Source of the DNA: Pelecanus crispus
Taxonomy: Eukaryota > Chordata > Aves > Pelecaniformes > Pelecanidae
NCBI RefSeq assembly: GCF_030463565.1
Contig: NC_134660.1
Coordinates: 2,679,501-2,743,500, forward strand
Length of the DNA stretch: 64,000 nt
Reading direction: 5' to 3'
Made by a program: the position numbers and the translations under genes. The notes under the pieces were generated by a model that did not search any database, was not told where the DNA came from, and saw nothing but the letters and a program-made list of their open reading frames with translations. Positions 23,360 to 32,987 of the stretch are shown here, piece after piece (positions within the stretch are counted from its first letter, which is position 1; the number at the start of each line of letters is the position of its first letter).

Positions 23360-26300
23360 CTGGGGAGGGCAGGCATGGCAGGGGGGGAGGCTCGGGCATG
23401 GCCAGGCGTCGAGGTCTCTGCTCCCCCTTTCTCGGGAGGGTGCGAGCCTCCAGCAGTGCCGGCCAAGCATGGAGGGGTCCCCCGGGCACCTCTCCCCCCT
23501 CTCCCATGGCTGGGCCACTGTCTCCCACCCCCGGAGCCAGGGAGCAGGGCATTACTTACTGATGGGATCCGTGGGGCGATGGTGGTTAGGAGGGTCTGGG
23601 GCAGCCCTTGTCCCTTCTCCTTCTGGACCTGGAACAACACGGCTCAGGTCAGCCCAGGGACATCCATCCCAGTGGCATGGGTGCCATGGGTGCAGCACCC
23701 TCGCCAATCCCAACACAATCCCAGGCTCTGCGTGTGCCGGGCCGGCGCTGCCCTGCCAACAGCCTGTCTCCCCGGCACGTCCCTCCCGGCGTGACCAGAC
23801 TGGCAGCAGGGCTCACCAGTGAGTCTGTCGGGGTCAGTGCGGGCGGCCCCGTGTTGGGACCTCTCATCTGCACCCGCTTTGCCTCCTGGATGGAAAGGAG
23901 AGGACAGTCCTGCAAGGGCCTGTCCCCCCTGGCAGGCAAAGGAGGGCTCTGTCCCCTTGCTGGGATGTGAGCAGACCCGGCAGCTGCCTGCACCCCTCAC
24001 CTGGTACCGTGGGGTGGAGGCGGAGGGGTCGTCACCGGCAAAGAACGACTCCGAATCCTCCAGCTGCCCAATGCAACAAGAGGGATGGGTTAGGGGGGAA
24101 CCAGCTCCTTCCCTGGGCTCTGCTGCCCCAGCACCAAATCCAGCCCGGTGCCGGCTGCCAGGGCTGCAGCCCGGACCCCCCTCCCTGCGAGGGACCCCGA
24201 GGGGCATCCTCGGTGCACGGTACCAGGAGGCGGCTCCAGCCGGTGGGGGTTCGGAGAAAGGCGCTGCTCCCTTCCCGCACATAGACCAGGCTCCCCTCGG
24301 GCACGGCGCTGCCCGACTTCAGCATCAGCTCCTTGGACTGGAAGACCCACGTCTGGCGCTGGGGGGGATGGAGAAGTTCACGGCCCAGCTGTGGCGTGCG
24401 GGGCAGCCGGACAGCCTGGGGGTCTTGCCCGCGGCCGCAGGCAGGACGCACCCGGAGATCGGCGCGGGAGTCCGGCGGCTCGGTCCGAGGGATGTCAGCA
24501 TCTGGAGAGCCCAGAGAGGGTGGGGGGTCACAGGGCACCCCGGCGCAGGGGCTAGATGCTCCCGCGGGAGCTGGCCCCGCAGGGATGTGGGGGGGGCTGG
24601 GTGGGAGAGCCAGTTGCCGTGCCGGGGACCCGTGCAGGGTGGCAAGGCCCCGGCGCCCGGGAAGGGAGGCAAGACTTCACAAAAGGTGTTTCCAAGGAGG
24701 CTGGAGCCCCCAAAACACCCGAGAAATGCCCTTACCTGTTGCCCAGCCTGCGTCGGCGGCTGCCTGCAAAGGCAAGCGGAGCCTGTTACTGCCGCCGGGC
24801 ACAGGGACACCCTTCCCAGTGCACGGGGAGGGGACAGGATCTCCCTCAGGGACCTCGAGGCTTACCGGCTGCTTGCAGGGTGGCTGGGCACGGATGGGGT
24901 AAACCCTCTGGAAGCAAAGACAGGAAGGTTTGTGGGGAGCGTCTCGTGCTGTGCATGCTCACATGTGTGCGCGCTGTGGCACAGGCATGTGCACAGCCCG
25001 TGCTGGGCCTTACGTTGAGGTAGAGGAGACCTGGTGCTCCGGGGGGGCCGGGGGGCCCAGGGGGGCCAGGGTTCCCAGGGGGACCTCGCAGACCCTGCAG
25101 TGGAGCAGTGTGGAGATTGGACTGAGCTATTTTGGTGCTGCCTTTTGGGGTGGCAGCTATAAGCCACCCCACTGCTGTCCCTCATCCTTCCCACTCCGTT
25201 TGCCTCCCAGGGCTGAACCTCCCCGGGCCGGGGCAGCGCGCAGGCGCGAGCCAGGCAGTGTCTCTCACATGGGGGATGATCGCTCCATAAACCTCCGGCT
25301 CCTCTTTGCCGCCCTGCAGAGAAAGAGAGAGAAGATTGGGAGTGATCTCCATCCTCCCCCTCTCCATCCTCCATCCCTCCATCGCAGCTGGGGCTGTGAG
25401 CCCTGCGGGGCTGCCGGTGGGGTGAGCCGTGGCGTGGGGCACGCAGAGCTGCCTGGGCTCTGGCAGCAGGGTCCCCAAGGCCAGGCTGGGGTCCCCGGGC
25501 ACCCCTCACTGTGACGGGGCCCCACGAGCCCTGAGGACTCACCGTTTGGTACCCGCTGATGGGCACCCAGGAGCCGGACTGGCTGCCGGTGCTGGGGAAG
25601 GGGAGGTGGCCTGGTTTGCACCCGTGTTCCCCGTAGCAGCACCCCTGGGTGAGCCGCAGAGAGAGGCACAATTAGAGCCTGCGCTGGGTGGTGGGGATGG
25701 GTGCGTGCGCTGTGTGTGTGCACGGGCGCGCTGCACGCTTGCATGGGTGTGCACACGTGTGTGCGCTCCCTGCGTGCATGGGTGTGTGTGCACATGCGCA
25801 TTTGCATGTGCTGCAGGGGATGGTGTGAGTTGCCACCCACCCACCCCGTGCCCCAGCCCATTTTGGGGACTCTGGCAGTGCCACCGGGGTGAGGTGAAGG
25901 CTGGGGCTGCCCTGGCACGGAGAGGGTGGTGGGGGAGCAGAGGCAGCACACGGGGCTCAGGGGTTCACACTCAGGCTGTGGGAATGGGCCCCCCCCGGCC
26001 AGCTCCCCCCATGCCGGTGCTCGTGGCTACAAACCCGCTCTCCGGGGTCGCCCTTTTCTCCCTGGAAGGAGAGCAGAGAGGTCCTGTCAGTGCCTGGGGT
26101 TCTGCGGGTCCCCAGGCACTCCCGTCCCCCGGCACAGCGCTGTGCCTCACTCCACGGGGTAACCCCCGCCATGGAGCTGTTTGGTTTTGGCACGGGCACC
26201 GGGAAGTGGCCACGGCCGATGCTGTCCCCGTGCCCTCGCTGCCAACACCCGCCGCCCGTGGTGCCTGCTCCCCCGGCTCACCTTGGGGCCGGGCGGCCCC

Positions 26301-29221
26301 GTGGATCCGCGGTGCCCTGCGTGGCGCGAATCGCACTGGAAGGAGAGGATGTGCCGGGGTGAGCGCAGGGGCTGCCCCCCACACCCGAGCACCCGCAGCC
26401 CCAGGACCCCCTACTCACCCTGTAGTCCCCCGGCGGCCCCGGCGGCCCCATGGGACCGGGCATGCCTGGGGAGCCCATCTCTCCGGTCCGGCCAGGGCTC
26501 CCCGGCATGCCCGGCAGCCCGTGTTCGCCCTTCTCACCCTGTCGGCACACGGCGCACGGGGTGGTGAGCACAGGGGGTCAGCACCCCGTGTCTCCCTGGA
26601 CCCCGCAGCGGCAGGGCTGGGGCAGCCCCGGAGCCCTCCGACGGGCTCGGTGCCAGGGCAGAGCGAGCGGCTGGGGAGCCCAGCTGCTCCATCCCCACCC
26701 CGCTGGCGCTGGTCTGGCCCCAGGGCCATGGATGGGCTGGGCTGGGACCCCCTTACCTTTAGTCCAGGGAATCCTGGCTCCCCTCGGAGCCCTGGTTTGC
26801 CAGGGAGCGATGCAGGTCCTGCAGGACCGGGGGGTCCTTCGTGCCCAGGCACCCCGGGGGGACCTTGTGGGCCTGGGATCCCTGGTGCCCCCGGGGGTCC
26901 GTCTGGCCCAGCTGAGCCTGGAGACCCCAGGGGTCCTTCAGCTCCAGGGAAACCGGGTGGTCCCACAGCCCCTGGCGGGCCAGGGGGTCCTGGCTGCCCC
27001 TCCCGCCCGGGGACCCCCGGGGGGCCTTCATGGCCTGGGTAGCCAGGGGGTCCAGGCAGGCCAGGTGGCCCGGGGGGACCTGGGGGTCCTGGGTTCCCCA
27101 TAGGGCTGGACGCTCCCAGCTACATGTCGGGTTGGAGGCAGAGAGGAAAGAGAGAGCAGAGTCGGTGAACGGCCGCGTCCCATCCCCTGGGCCCCCTTCC
27201 CTGGGCTGCCCACCCCCGGGCTGCCCACCCCCATGGTCCCATGCCCCAGCCCTCCACGTCCCTGCCAGTCCAGCCAGGGATGGACACCGCAGCCAGTGCC
27301 ATCACCCACCAGCCCTGGCATCGCCCACCTGTGCCCCCCACCCTGGCACTCACCTCATTCTCCGATCCCTTGGGGAGGGCGGCAGACACGGGTGGGCTCC
27401 TGGCTCCCCAGGTGCCTGGTGGTCCCGGGGGCCCCGGTGGTCCCGGAGGACCTGGGGGGCCCCGGGGACCCTGGTGACCTGGCTGCCCTGGGCTGCCGGT
27501 CTTCCCTCTCTCCCCAGAAAATCCGGGCTGGCCTCGGTCCCCTGGGGACCCTCGGTCGCCTTTCTCCCCCTGTCAGGGAAAGACAGAGCCTGGCTCCTGG
27601 CTCCCGGCTCCTGGCGCTTTCCTCTGCTGGCACCAACCATGGGGACAAGCTGCCCCCCTGGCAGGGGACACCTGAGTTGTCCCCCCAGCCCAACCCCTGA
27701 AGTGAGAGTCCAAATCCTGAGCAGAAAAGATTTTGCACGGCCAAAAGAGCCAAGCGATTTCACCCAGCGGGACCCCGCGCCTCTCCCCAGGGGGGACCAC
27801 CGAACCTTTGGGCCGGGAAGGCCGGGAGGGCCGGGGCGCACGGGGCAGACGCAGCCGGAGCCGTTGTGTATCTGGAGAGGGAGAGAGCGGTGAGCGGTGG
27901 GACAAGACCCCTGGCTGCCAGGGACTGGCATGGGTGCCCTGTGCCCACCTCTCACCTGCAGAGCAGGGTCCGTCTTGGGGGCCAGGGGCACCTGCTGGGG
28001 CAGCCCCTTCGCCGTGGTCTGTGATGAGGAGAGGAGGGGCTGAGCGGGAGACCCCCCCCGAGCACTGTCCCAGTCCCCTGCAGCACCATCCCTGTCCTGC
28101 CCTGCCAGCCCGCGTCCCCCGGAGCCCCTCGCCTGGGTGCCCATCCCGGGCTGCCCCTCGCAGCCCTCCCAGGGATCAGGACCCCTCCACCACCTTGATC
28201 TGCAGGAACTCCTCTTCCTCCGCGCTCCCCTCGAAGATCTCCGGGGCGGCCGTGTGTCGGTGCTGCTGGGACAGATGGGGAGAGCTCAGTGCGGGGCTGG
28301 GGGGAATCTCAGGGGACCCACAGGAGCCTCCCGCAGCCATCGCTGCCCGCAGCCCGGGGTGGGGGCTGAGCCCCAGCGCTGCCGTGGGGCTGCGCCGTGC
28401 CGGGGGACGCCGGGAGCTGCCGCGGCTCCTTTCCAAGGGGCCAGAGGCGGCTGAGCCGCGGCTCGGGGCTGGAGCAGGGCACGCTGCCCTGTCCGAGCTG
28501 GTGCGGCTGTGCGGGCAGGGCACAGATAAGGGGAAGGACGTGGCGAGGGGCCCGGCAGCCGCTGGGGAGTTTCGGGAGGGCTGGGGGAGTGGGGGGTGGA
28601 TGCTGTCCGGGGAAAGGCACCTGGCCTCGTGTGCGCGGTGGGGCACGGCCCGGGCCCTTCGCTGCCCCCCTGGCAAGGGGGTCCCGGCGCCTGGGGGCCG
28701 TCGCCAGCGGGGGTTTGTTCAGCAGCACCTTCTGCGTGGGCTCCACGCCGCCAGCATCTCCGTCTACAGGAGCAAAGGGGCGATGGGGCGGGAGGCGGCA
28801 GGGCTGGAGGGGGACGGGGATGGCACAGCACTCCCAGCTCCCGGCACTCACCGCAGCTGCAGCGGTGCCACCAGCAGCCCCAGGTCCCGGCACTCACCGC
28901 AGCCGCAGCGGTGCCACCAGCAGCCCCAGGTCCCGGCACCCCACACCTCACCCTCCAGCCTTACGCTGGAGGCGTCCCCTCCTCGCTGCGGTGCAGGAGC
29001 TGGGGCTGCCAGGGAAGCCATGCCCCCGCCTCACCGTGCCTACCTTCCTCCCTGTCCAGGGCGGTCACCGTGGTGGCTGTGGGACCGGTGCTTGGATCTG
29101 GGGTGGTGTCCTCCGAGCCCAGGGGGTAAAACCACTGGGCCGTGGCGGGGGGCAGGCGCCCGACCAGCACCGAGAGGATGCAGAGCGTGCGGAGGAGGTG
29201 CTGGGGGCTGCCGGACCCCAT
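22397..29221 (-). CDS. Compact multiplexin-like (collagen XV/XVIII-type) chain, complete, 23 exons
   Basis: Predicted secreted collagen. Coding exons 5' to 3': 29221-29044, 28763-28621, 28265-28194, 28018-27956, 27871-27806, 27569-27354, 27119-26757, 26538-26419, 26335-26282, 26061-26035, 25644-25543, 25313-25269, 25094-25014, 24907-24866, 24763-24736, 24501-24452, 24358-24224, 24063-24001, 23885-23817, 23628-23560, 23359-23165, 22915-22803, 22607-22397. The sum is 2,505 nt, 834 residues plus stop, with all phases closing. Order: signal peptide (about 1-28), acidic Ser/Thr-rich segment (to about 152), interrupted Gly-X-Y stretches (about 160-434), a Cys-rich non-collagenous exon (435-468), a last short Gly-X-Y block (484-506), trimerization-like segment (551-595), hinge, endostatin-like domain (663-834). 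Mammalian XV and XVIII are far longer and have a thrombospondin-like N-terminal domain; none is visible here. I know of no named orthologue at this locus. Weakest points are a GC-AG intron, the weak donor at 28193 and the choice of N-terminal exons. Confidence 0.85.
24224..24358 (-). other. Trimerization-domain exon of the multiplexin-like gene
   Basis: A 45-codon exon whose product includes [26 protein letters not shown] and GWSRLL. This follows the pattern of the small NC1 trimerization fold in collagens XV and XVIII (a TF-x-K-EAML start, VPEG-x-L-x-YV middle, GW-x-x-VL end). This domain nucleates triple-helix assembly in that family. Confidence 0.82.
28840..28943. repeat. 46-bp tandem duplication in the multiplexin intron 1
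   Basis: Two nearly identical 46-bp copies start at 28840 and 28886 (one C/T difference seen), with a partial third copy at 28932. Each contains, on the minus strand, a strong donor-like sequence GGTGAGTGCC. No acceptor is seen that would make it an exon. Confidence 0.8.
29044..29221 (-). other. Signal-peptide exon of the multiplexin-like gene
   Basis: The exon begins at the ATG on 29221-29219 with a short polar stretch, then a hydrophobic core (LCILSVLVG) and a likely cleavage after PPATA before QWFYPL. A second in-frame ATG 17 codons upstream (MSQAPL) is possible but would push the hydrophobic core inward. The exon ends in phase 1 at GTAGGC and joins exon 2 to make an aspartate codon. Confidence 0.75.
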
Positions 29222-31340
29222 GCCGCTGCCTCTGGGCCAGGCTGCCCAGGACAGGGGGGCTTGGCTCATCCCTCTCGCCTGTGCCGTCTGCTCCCGCGGC
29301 CCTGGCGCGGCCCCCGCTGTTATCACGGCGGCCCCCGTGCTGCCCGACACGCCCCTCGCCCGCCCCGGCACCCGCGCCCCACGGGCCGCATCCGGCAGGG
29401 GCTGAGCACCAGGTCACCGCCTGTCCCGCCGGCCAGGGGCAAGGAGGGCAGCCAGGAACTGTGGGGAAAGGAGCCAGGACCAGGAGCTGCTGAAACAGAG
29501 GCGAGGGAGGGCTGGGGAGGAGATGCTGCCTGGAAATGGGGAGTAAAACCAGCGAGGAGGGGAGCGGAGGAAGGGGCTGGCTGAGAGCAGGGGGCATTGG
29601 CCATGGAGACAGCAGCCGGGTGCTCCATGGGGTCTGCCCGGCCACCGGTGCCCAGTGCCAGGAGGGGACGGAGACCGGCTCATGGTTCGGCCGGGCTGAG
29701 CCCTAGGGACGGGGTTGCGAGGGCCCAGGAGGTGTCGGCGTCCTGCAGCGCGTGCAATACCCGTGCCCTGCGGTGCGTGCAGCCACCGTGTCCCGCAGCG
29801 GGAGCAAAGGGCTCTGCATCTTGCCGGCTCCGTCAGGGCCACCCTAGGCTGGGGGTCTCCAGCCGTCTCTGATCCCCAGTCCTCTTTCTGCCCCTGCCCT
29901 GCGCTGACCTGCAGCCTCTCCCCAGCCTGAGCCCTCATAGCCTCAGGAACCCCAAACAGCCACCGAGGTTGGGAAAGACGTGCTGGGACCCCACAGAGCC
30001 CTGGGGCTGGGAGCACGGGGCTGCCCCGTCACAGGCGGGGGAGCTGGGCTGCACCGAGCACCGTGCACTGAGCACCCTCCTCGGCTGCAGGGCTGTGATC
30101 ACGAGGTGGGGGGCCGCACGGCTGCGGGGTGCGCCAGCCCTGGCCCCCTCTCTGTCTCGCAGGATGATGGCTGGGACGGGGACCCGGAGGAGCCATGCCT
30201 GGCCAGAGCGGGGGGACAGCCCCTGGGGCTGCGCAGCGAGCGCGTCCCCGCTCCCTGCGTGCCACGCCGGCCGCCAGCACTGCCGCGCTGCCTGCGCCCG
30301 CAGACACAACAGTCTCCCCAGCGGGCGCTCAGTGCTGCCAAGGCCTGATAAGGTGCCGCGGCCTGAGCGGGGCTGGGCACCTGTTTGGGTTTGGTCCCCG
30401 CTTGGACACCATGTCAAGGCTGGCGCCTCTGCCCCGAGTCACGGCCACCGCACGGCAGTGCCAGGCAGGGCAGGGGCTCCGGGGCAGTGCTGGATGCCGA
30501 TGCTTTGCACGGTCCTGTGCCGGCTGGGAGGGGAGAAGGGGGGCTGGGGGCCGTGGGGGACATGGACCCCACCTGCCCGCCCAAAGTCCTACCCGCCTGC
30601 CTGTGTCCTGCCTGCACGCTCAGTGCTGCCCAGCTCACCTGCGCAGGAGAGAGGAGATGGTCCTGGGAGTCCCTGTGGCTGGGGCCACCAGTGCTGGCAC
30701 TCAAGCCTCAAAATGCCACTTTGAGCACTAGATGTGCTCACCCGTGAGATAAGTTTGGGGTTCTCAGCCCCGGCCCTGCGTTACAGGCTGGCTCTGCTCT
30801 TCTCGAGGGGGCTGCGATGTGCTGAGCCCTTTCTGTGTGTGGCCAGGCTGAGGCACCCTGGGGAGGTGGCTTTTTGACCACTTGCTGCTCTGCACCTTCC
30901 TCCCTCTTGCCTGTTTAATCAGGGCAAATGAAACAAGTGACATCCAGTATCGCACCCGCACAGGGCCCTGTGCCTGCTCCTGTCCCTCTGTGCTGCATTA
31001 AATTCCTGGGGTCAACCAGAGCTGGGCCCTGGTGTGACCCCCCCTCACGCCTCTGTCATGGAGCAGCATGCTGAGCCCTGCCACTGGAGCTTGGTGACTG
31101 GTCTGCCCCACGGCGAGTGGAGTTGGGGCAGGAGCTGCAGGAGCTGCAGGAGCTGCGGGCTGCTGCTGCGCTGGGGCAGGATCCCTCCGGGGCAGCCCAG
31201 ATTGCATCCCCTCATACACCACCGCAAGGCAGCCCCCACCTCCTGGGGCCCCTTTGAAGCTTTGCCCACCCCCAGGAGGCTGCCCCACGTCCCACCCGCT
31301 GCACAGAGCCCCACTCCAGCGGGGCCCAATGTCTGAGTGT
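29222..31340. other. Upstream region of the multiplexin-like gene, no gene recognised
   Basis: GC-rich sequence that should hold the 5' UTR and promoter of the minus-strand collagen gene close to 29222-29450. I see no TATA box and no exon with recognisable protein similarity. A short tandem repeat of the GCAGGAGCT type lies at about 31131-31160. Confidence 0.5.
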
Positions 31341-31379
31341 TTACAGACCCTTAATATCCTTGAAAGCAGCACAGAGCGC

Positions 31380-31660
31380 AGTCACAAACCCCCGCGGCTC
31401 CCGCTGCTCAGCTAAGCCCTCGGCAGGGCCGGCGCAGGCCCTGCAGGACGTGGTTGCTCCCCACAACGTTGTGCTCGCCCCGCAGTGCTGCACGGGGCCG
31501 GGCTGGCTCCCCGCGTCCCACAGGGTGAAGGTCACCTTCGTGACGGGCTGCCTTGTCTCCCCGTTGGTGCCGGTTGTGGTCATCTTGCCAGTCTTTGCGC
31601 AGCACAGGGTGGTGGTTTTGCCGGCGTTGACCAGGGCCAGCCGCTGGTGTGCCGGCGTGT
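31380..31660 (-). pseudogene. Possible ARF-family small GTPase relic
   Basis: One minus-strand frame reads LVNAGKTTTLCCAKTGKMTTT and a little later VTFTLWDAGSQ. This follows ARF-family order: P-loop GLDxAGKTT, a Lys-x-Gly run into the TT of switch I, then FTVWDVGGQ. The frame is open for 112 codons, but beyond this no NKQD motif, N-terminal MGN start or rest of the G domain is found, and the switch I block is altered. It would be a truncated processed copy. Chance resemblance in GC-rich sequence is possible. Confidence 0.33.
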
Positions 31661-32690
31661 TCCTGTGCGTGCAGGACAAAGCTCCCTGCGGTGCGCAGCT
31701 GCTCCTCGTCCCATGGCATGAGTTCAGCCAGTCTCTGCCTTACCCCCGGCCACAGCAGATCCTGTCCTGGGGGCACGGAGAGGTGCTCTCTGCCCCCTCG
31801 CTGCCCCCGCAGCGAGCCGGGTGTGTGTGGGACAGCCTGTGCAAGGCCTGCCCAGGTGCCGCAGCATCTCACGCAGCGCAGGGTCAGCGAGGCTGAGCTT
31901 GTGCCGGGGCTCATCGCACCCCGGGCTGTGTCCAAGACCCCCCTGCCGCACCCAGGCGTGTCCCCCCGGCTGCCCGGAGCCCTGATCTGGCTGAGGTGCC
32001 CCTGGGCGCGGGTCGCAGCTCACCAGACCCCGGGGTGATGCTCGGCGACCCGTCCCCACGGGCGCAGGGGCTGGGCCCTGCCGTCTCCCGGCCCCCCGCC
32101 CTCCCGCGCTGCTGCCCGGCCGCCCCTGCCCGGGTGCTGCGGGGACCGGCGGGGCGGGAGCCGCGGGGAGGGATGCTCGGGCTCCGCGCCCGCCTTCCTC
32201 CCGATTTTCCGAAATAGCCACTAGGTGCCGGCAGCTTTCAACTTATCACGGGCCGGTGCGGGGCCGGGGGGGCGCGGGGAGCCGGCGGGTGCGGGGCGGG
32301 GGGGGTGCAGGGAGCCGGCGGGGCCTCCCCGGGGCGTCCCCGGCAGCCCGGGGCTGAGCTGCCCGTGGTGCTGTGCTGCCCCGGCAGTGCTTTTGCTCCC
32401 ACCGGGGACCCCCCGCACCCGGGACCCGGAGCCCGGAGCCCACCCCGGGCTGCCCCACGCAGGGGGGTCTTGGCCAAACAGCCCCCGCGATGCGGCCCCG
32501 CATGCTTCCCACCCTTCCCAGTTCATCCCAGTGGCTCTCAGGAGAGGGCGGGCGGCGGCGGGCCAGGGTGTCGGGGAGGCTACCGGGGGGTGCGAGGGGG
32601 TGGCGGGTGGTCTGCGGGGCGGGGGAGCTGGGGGGGGGGGGGGCAGGGGCGGGGGTCTCCGGGCTGCCCGGCGCCGGAGAGCAGCTCCGC

Positions 32691-32750
32691 CGGTGCTGAA
32701 GCCGCCCTCCCCGGTGCTGAAGCCGCCCTCCCCGGTGCTGAAGCCGCCGC
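32691..32750. repeat. 21-bp tandem repeat upstream of IGFBP4
   Basis: CGGTGCTGAAGCCGCCCTCC units start at 32691, 32712 and 32733, the last one partial. They are almost identical. Confidence 0.85.
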
Positions 32751-32850
32751 CGTCGGCGGGGAGCGGCTCTCCCCGGTGGCTTGCCGGTGGCGGCGGGGGC
32801 GGCCCCGCCGGTGGCCCCGGTGGCGGCGGCGGCGGGAGGTGTGGCCAGGG

Positions 32851-32900
32851 GCCGCATAAAGCCGCCGCCGCCCCGCACCCGCCGCCAGCCGAGCGCCGCC
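32851..32900 (+). promoter_or_regulatory. IGFBP4: Putative TATA-like element and start region of IGFBP4
   Basis: CATAAA at 32855-32860 in an otherwise GC-only stretch, about 130 bp before the start codon. If used, transcription would begin near 32885-32890, giving a 5' UTR of about 100 nt made largely of two tandem repeats. Mammalian IGFBP4 is reported to have a TATA-type promoter; the assignment here is by position. Confidence 0.45.
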
Positions 32901-32906
32901 AGCAGC

Positions 32907-32979
32907 GGGCCGGGCCGGGCCGGGCCGGGCCGGGCCGGGCCGCGGAGCAGCGCGGAGCAGCGCGGAGCAGCGCGGAGCG
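32907..32979. repeat. CCGGG and GCGGAGCAGC tandem repeats in the IGFBP4 leader
   Basis: A 5-bp CCGGG array at 32907-32942 is followed at once by a 10-bp GCGGAGCAGC array to about 32979, ending eight bases before the ATG. The first can form stable GC hairpins in RNA. Confidence 0.85.
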
Positions 32980-32987
32980 GGGCCGCC

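Noticed and set aside
22397-29221. Identification as COL18A1 or COL15A1 itself
   Set aside because: Too short, no thrombospondin-like N-terminal domain, altered endostatin start, and not the human locus of either gene.
29222-29371. Longer N-terminus for the multiplexin-like protein from upstream in-frame ATGs
   Set aside because: The hydrophobic signal core is best placed from the ATG at 29221; upstream codons are GC-rich 5' UTR-like sequence.
25429-29493. Long plus-strand open frames (537 and 586 codons) across the collagen region
   Set aside because: Antisense shadows of Gly-X-Y exons and GC-rich introns; the minus strand has consistent splice sites and recognisable domains.
32781-32987. 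In-frame upstream ATG (32781) extending IGFBP4 by 69 codons
   Set aside because: It lies upstream of the TATA-like element, would bury the signal peptide, and the extension is low-complexity repeat translation.
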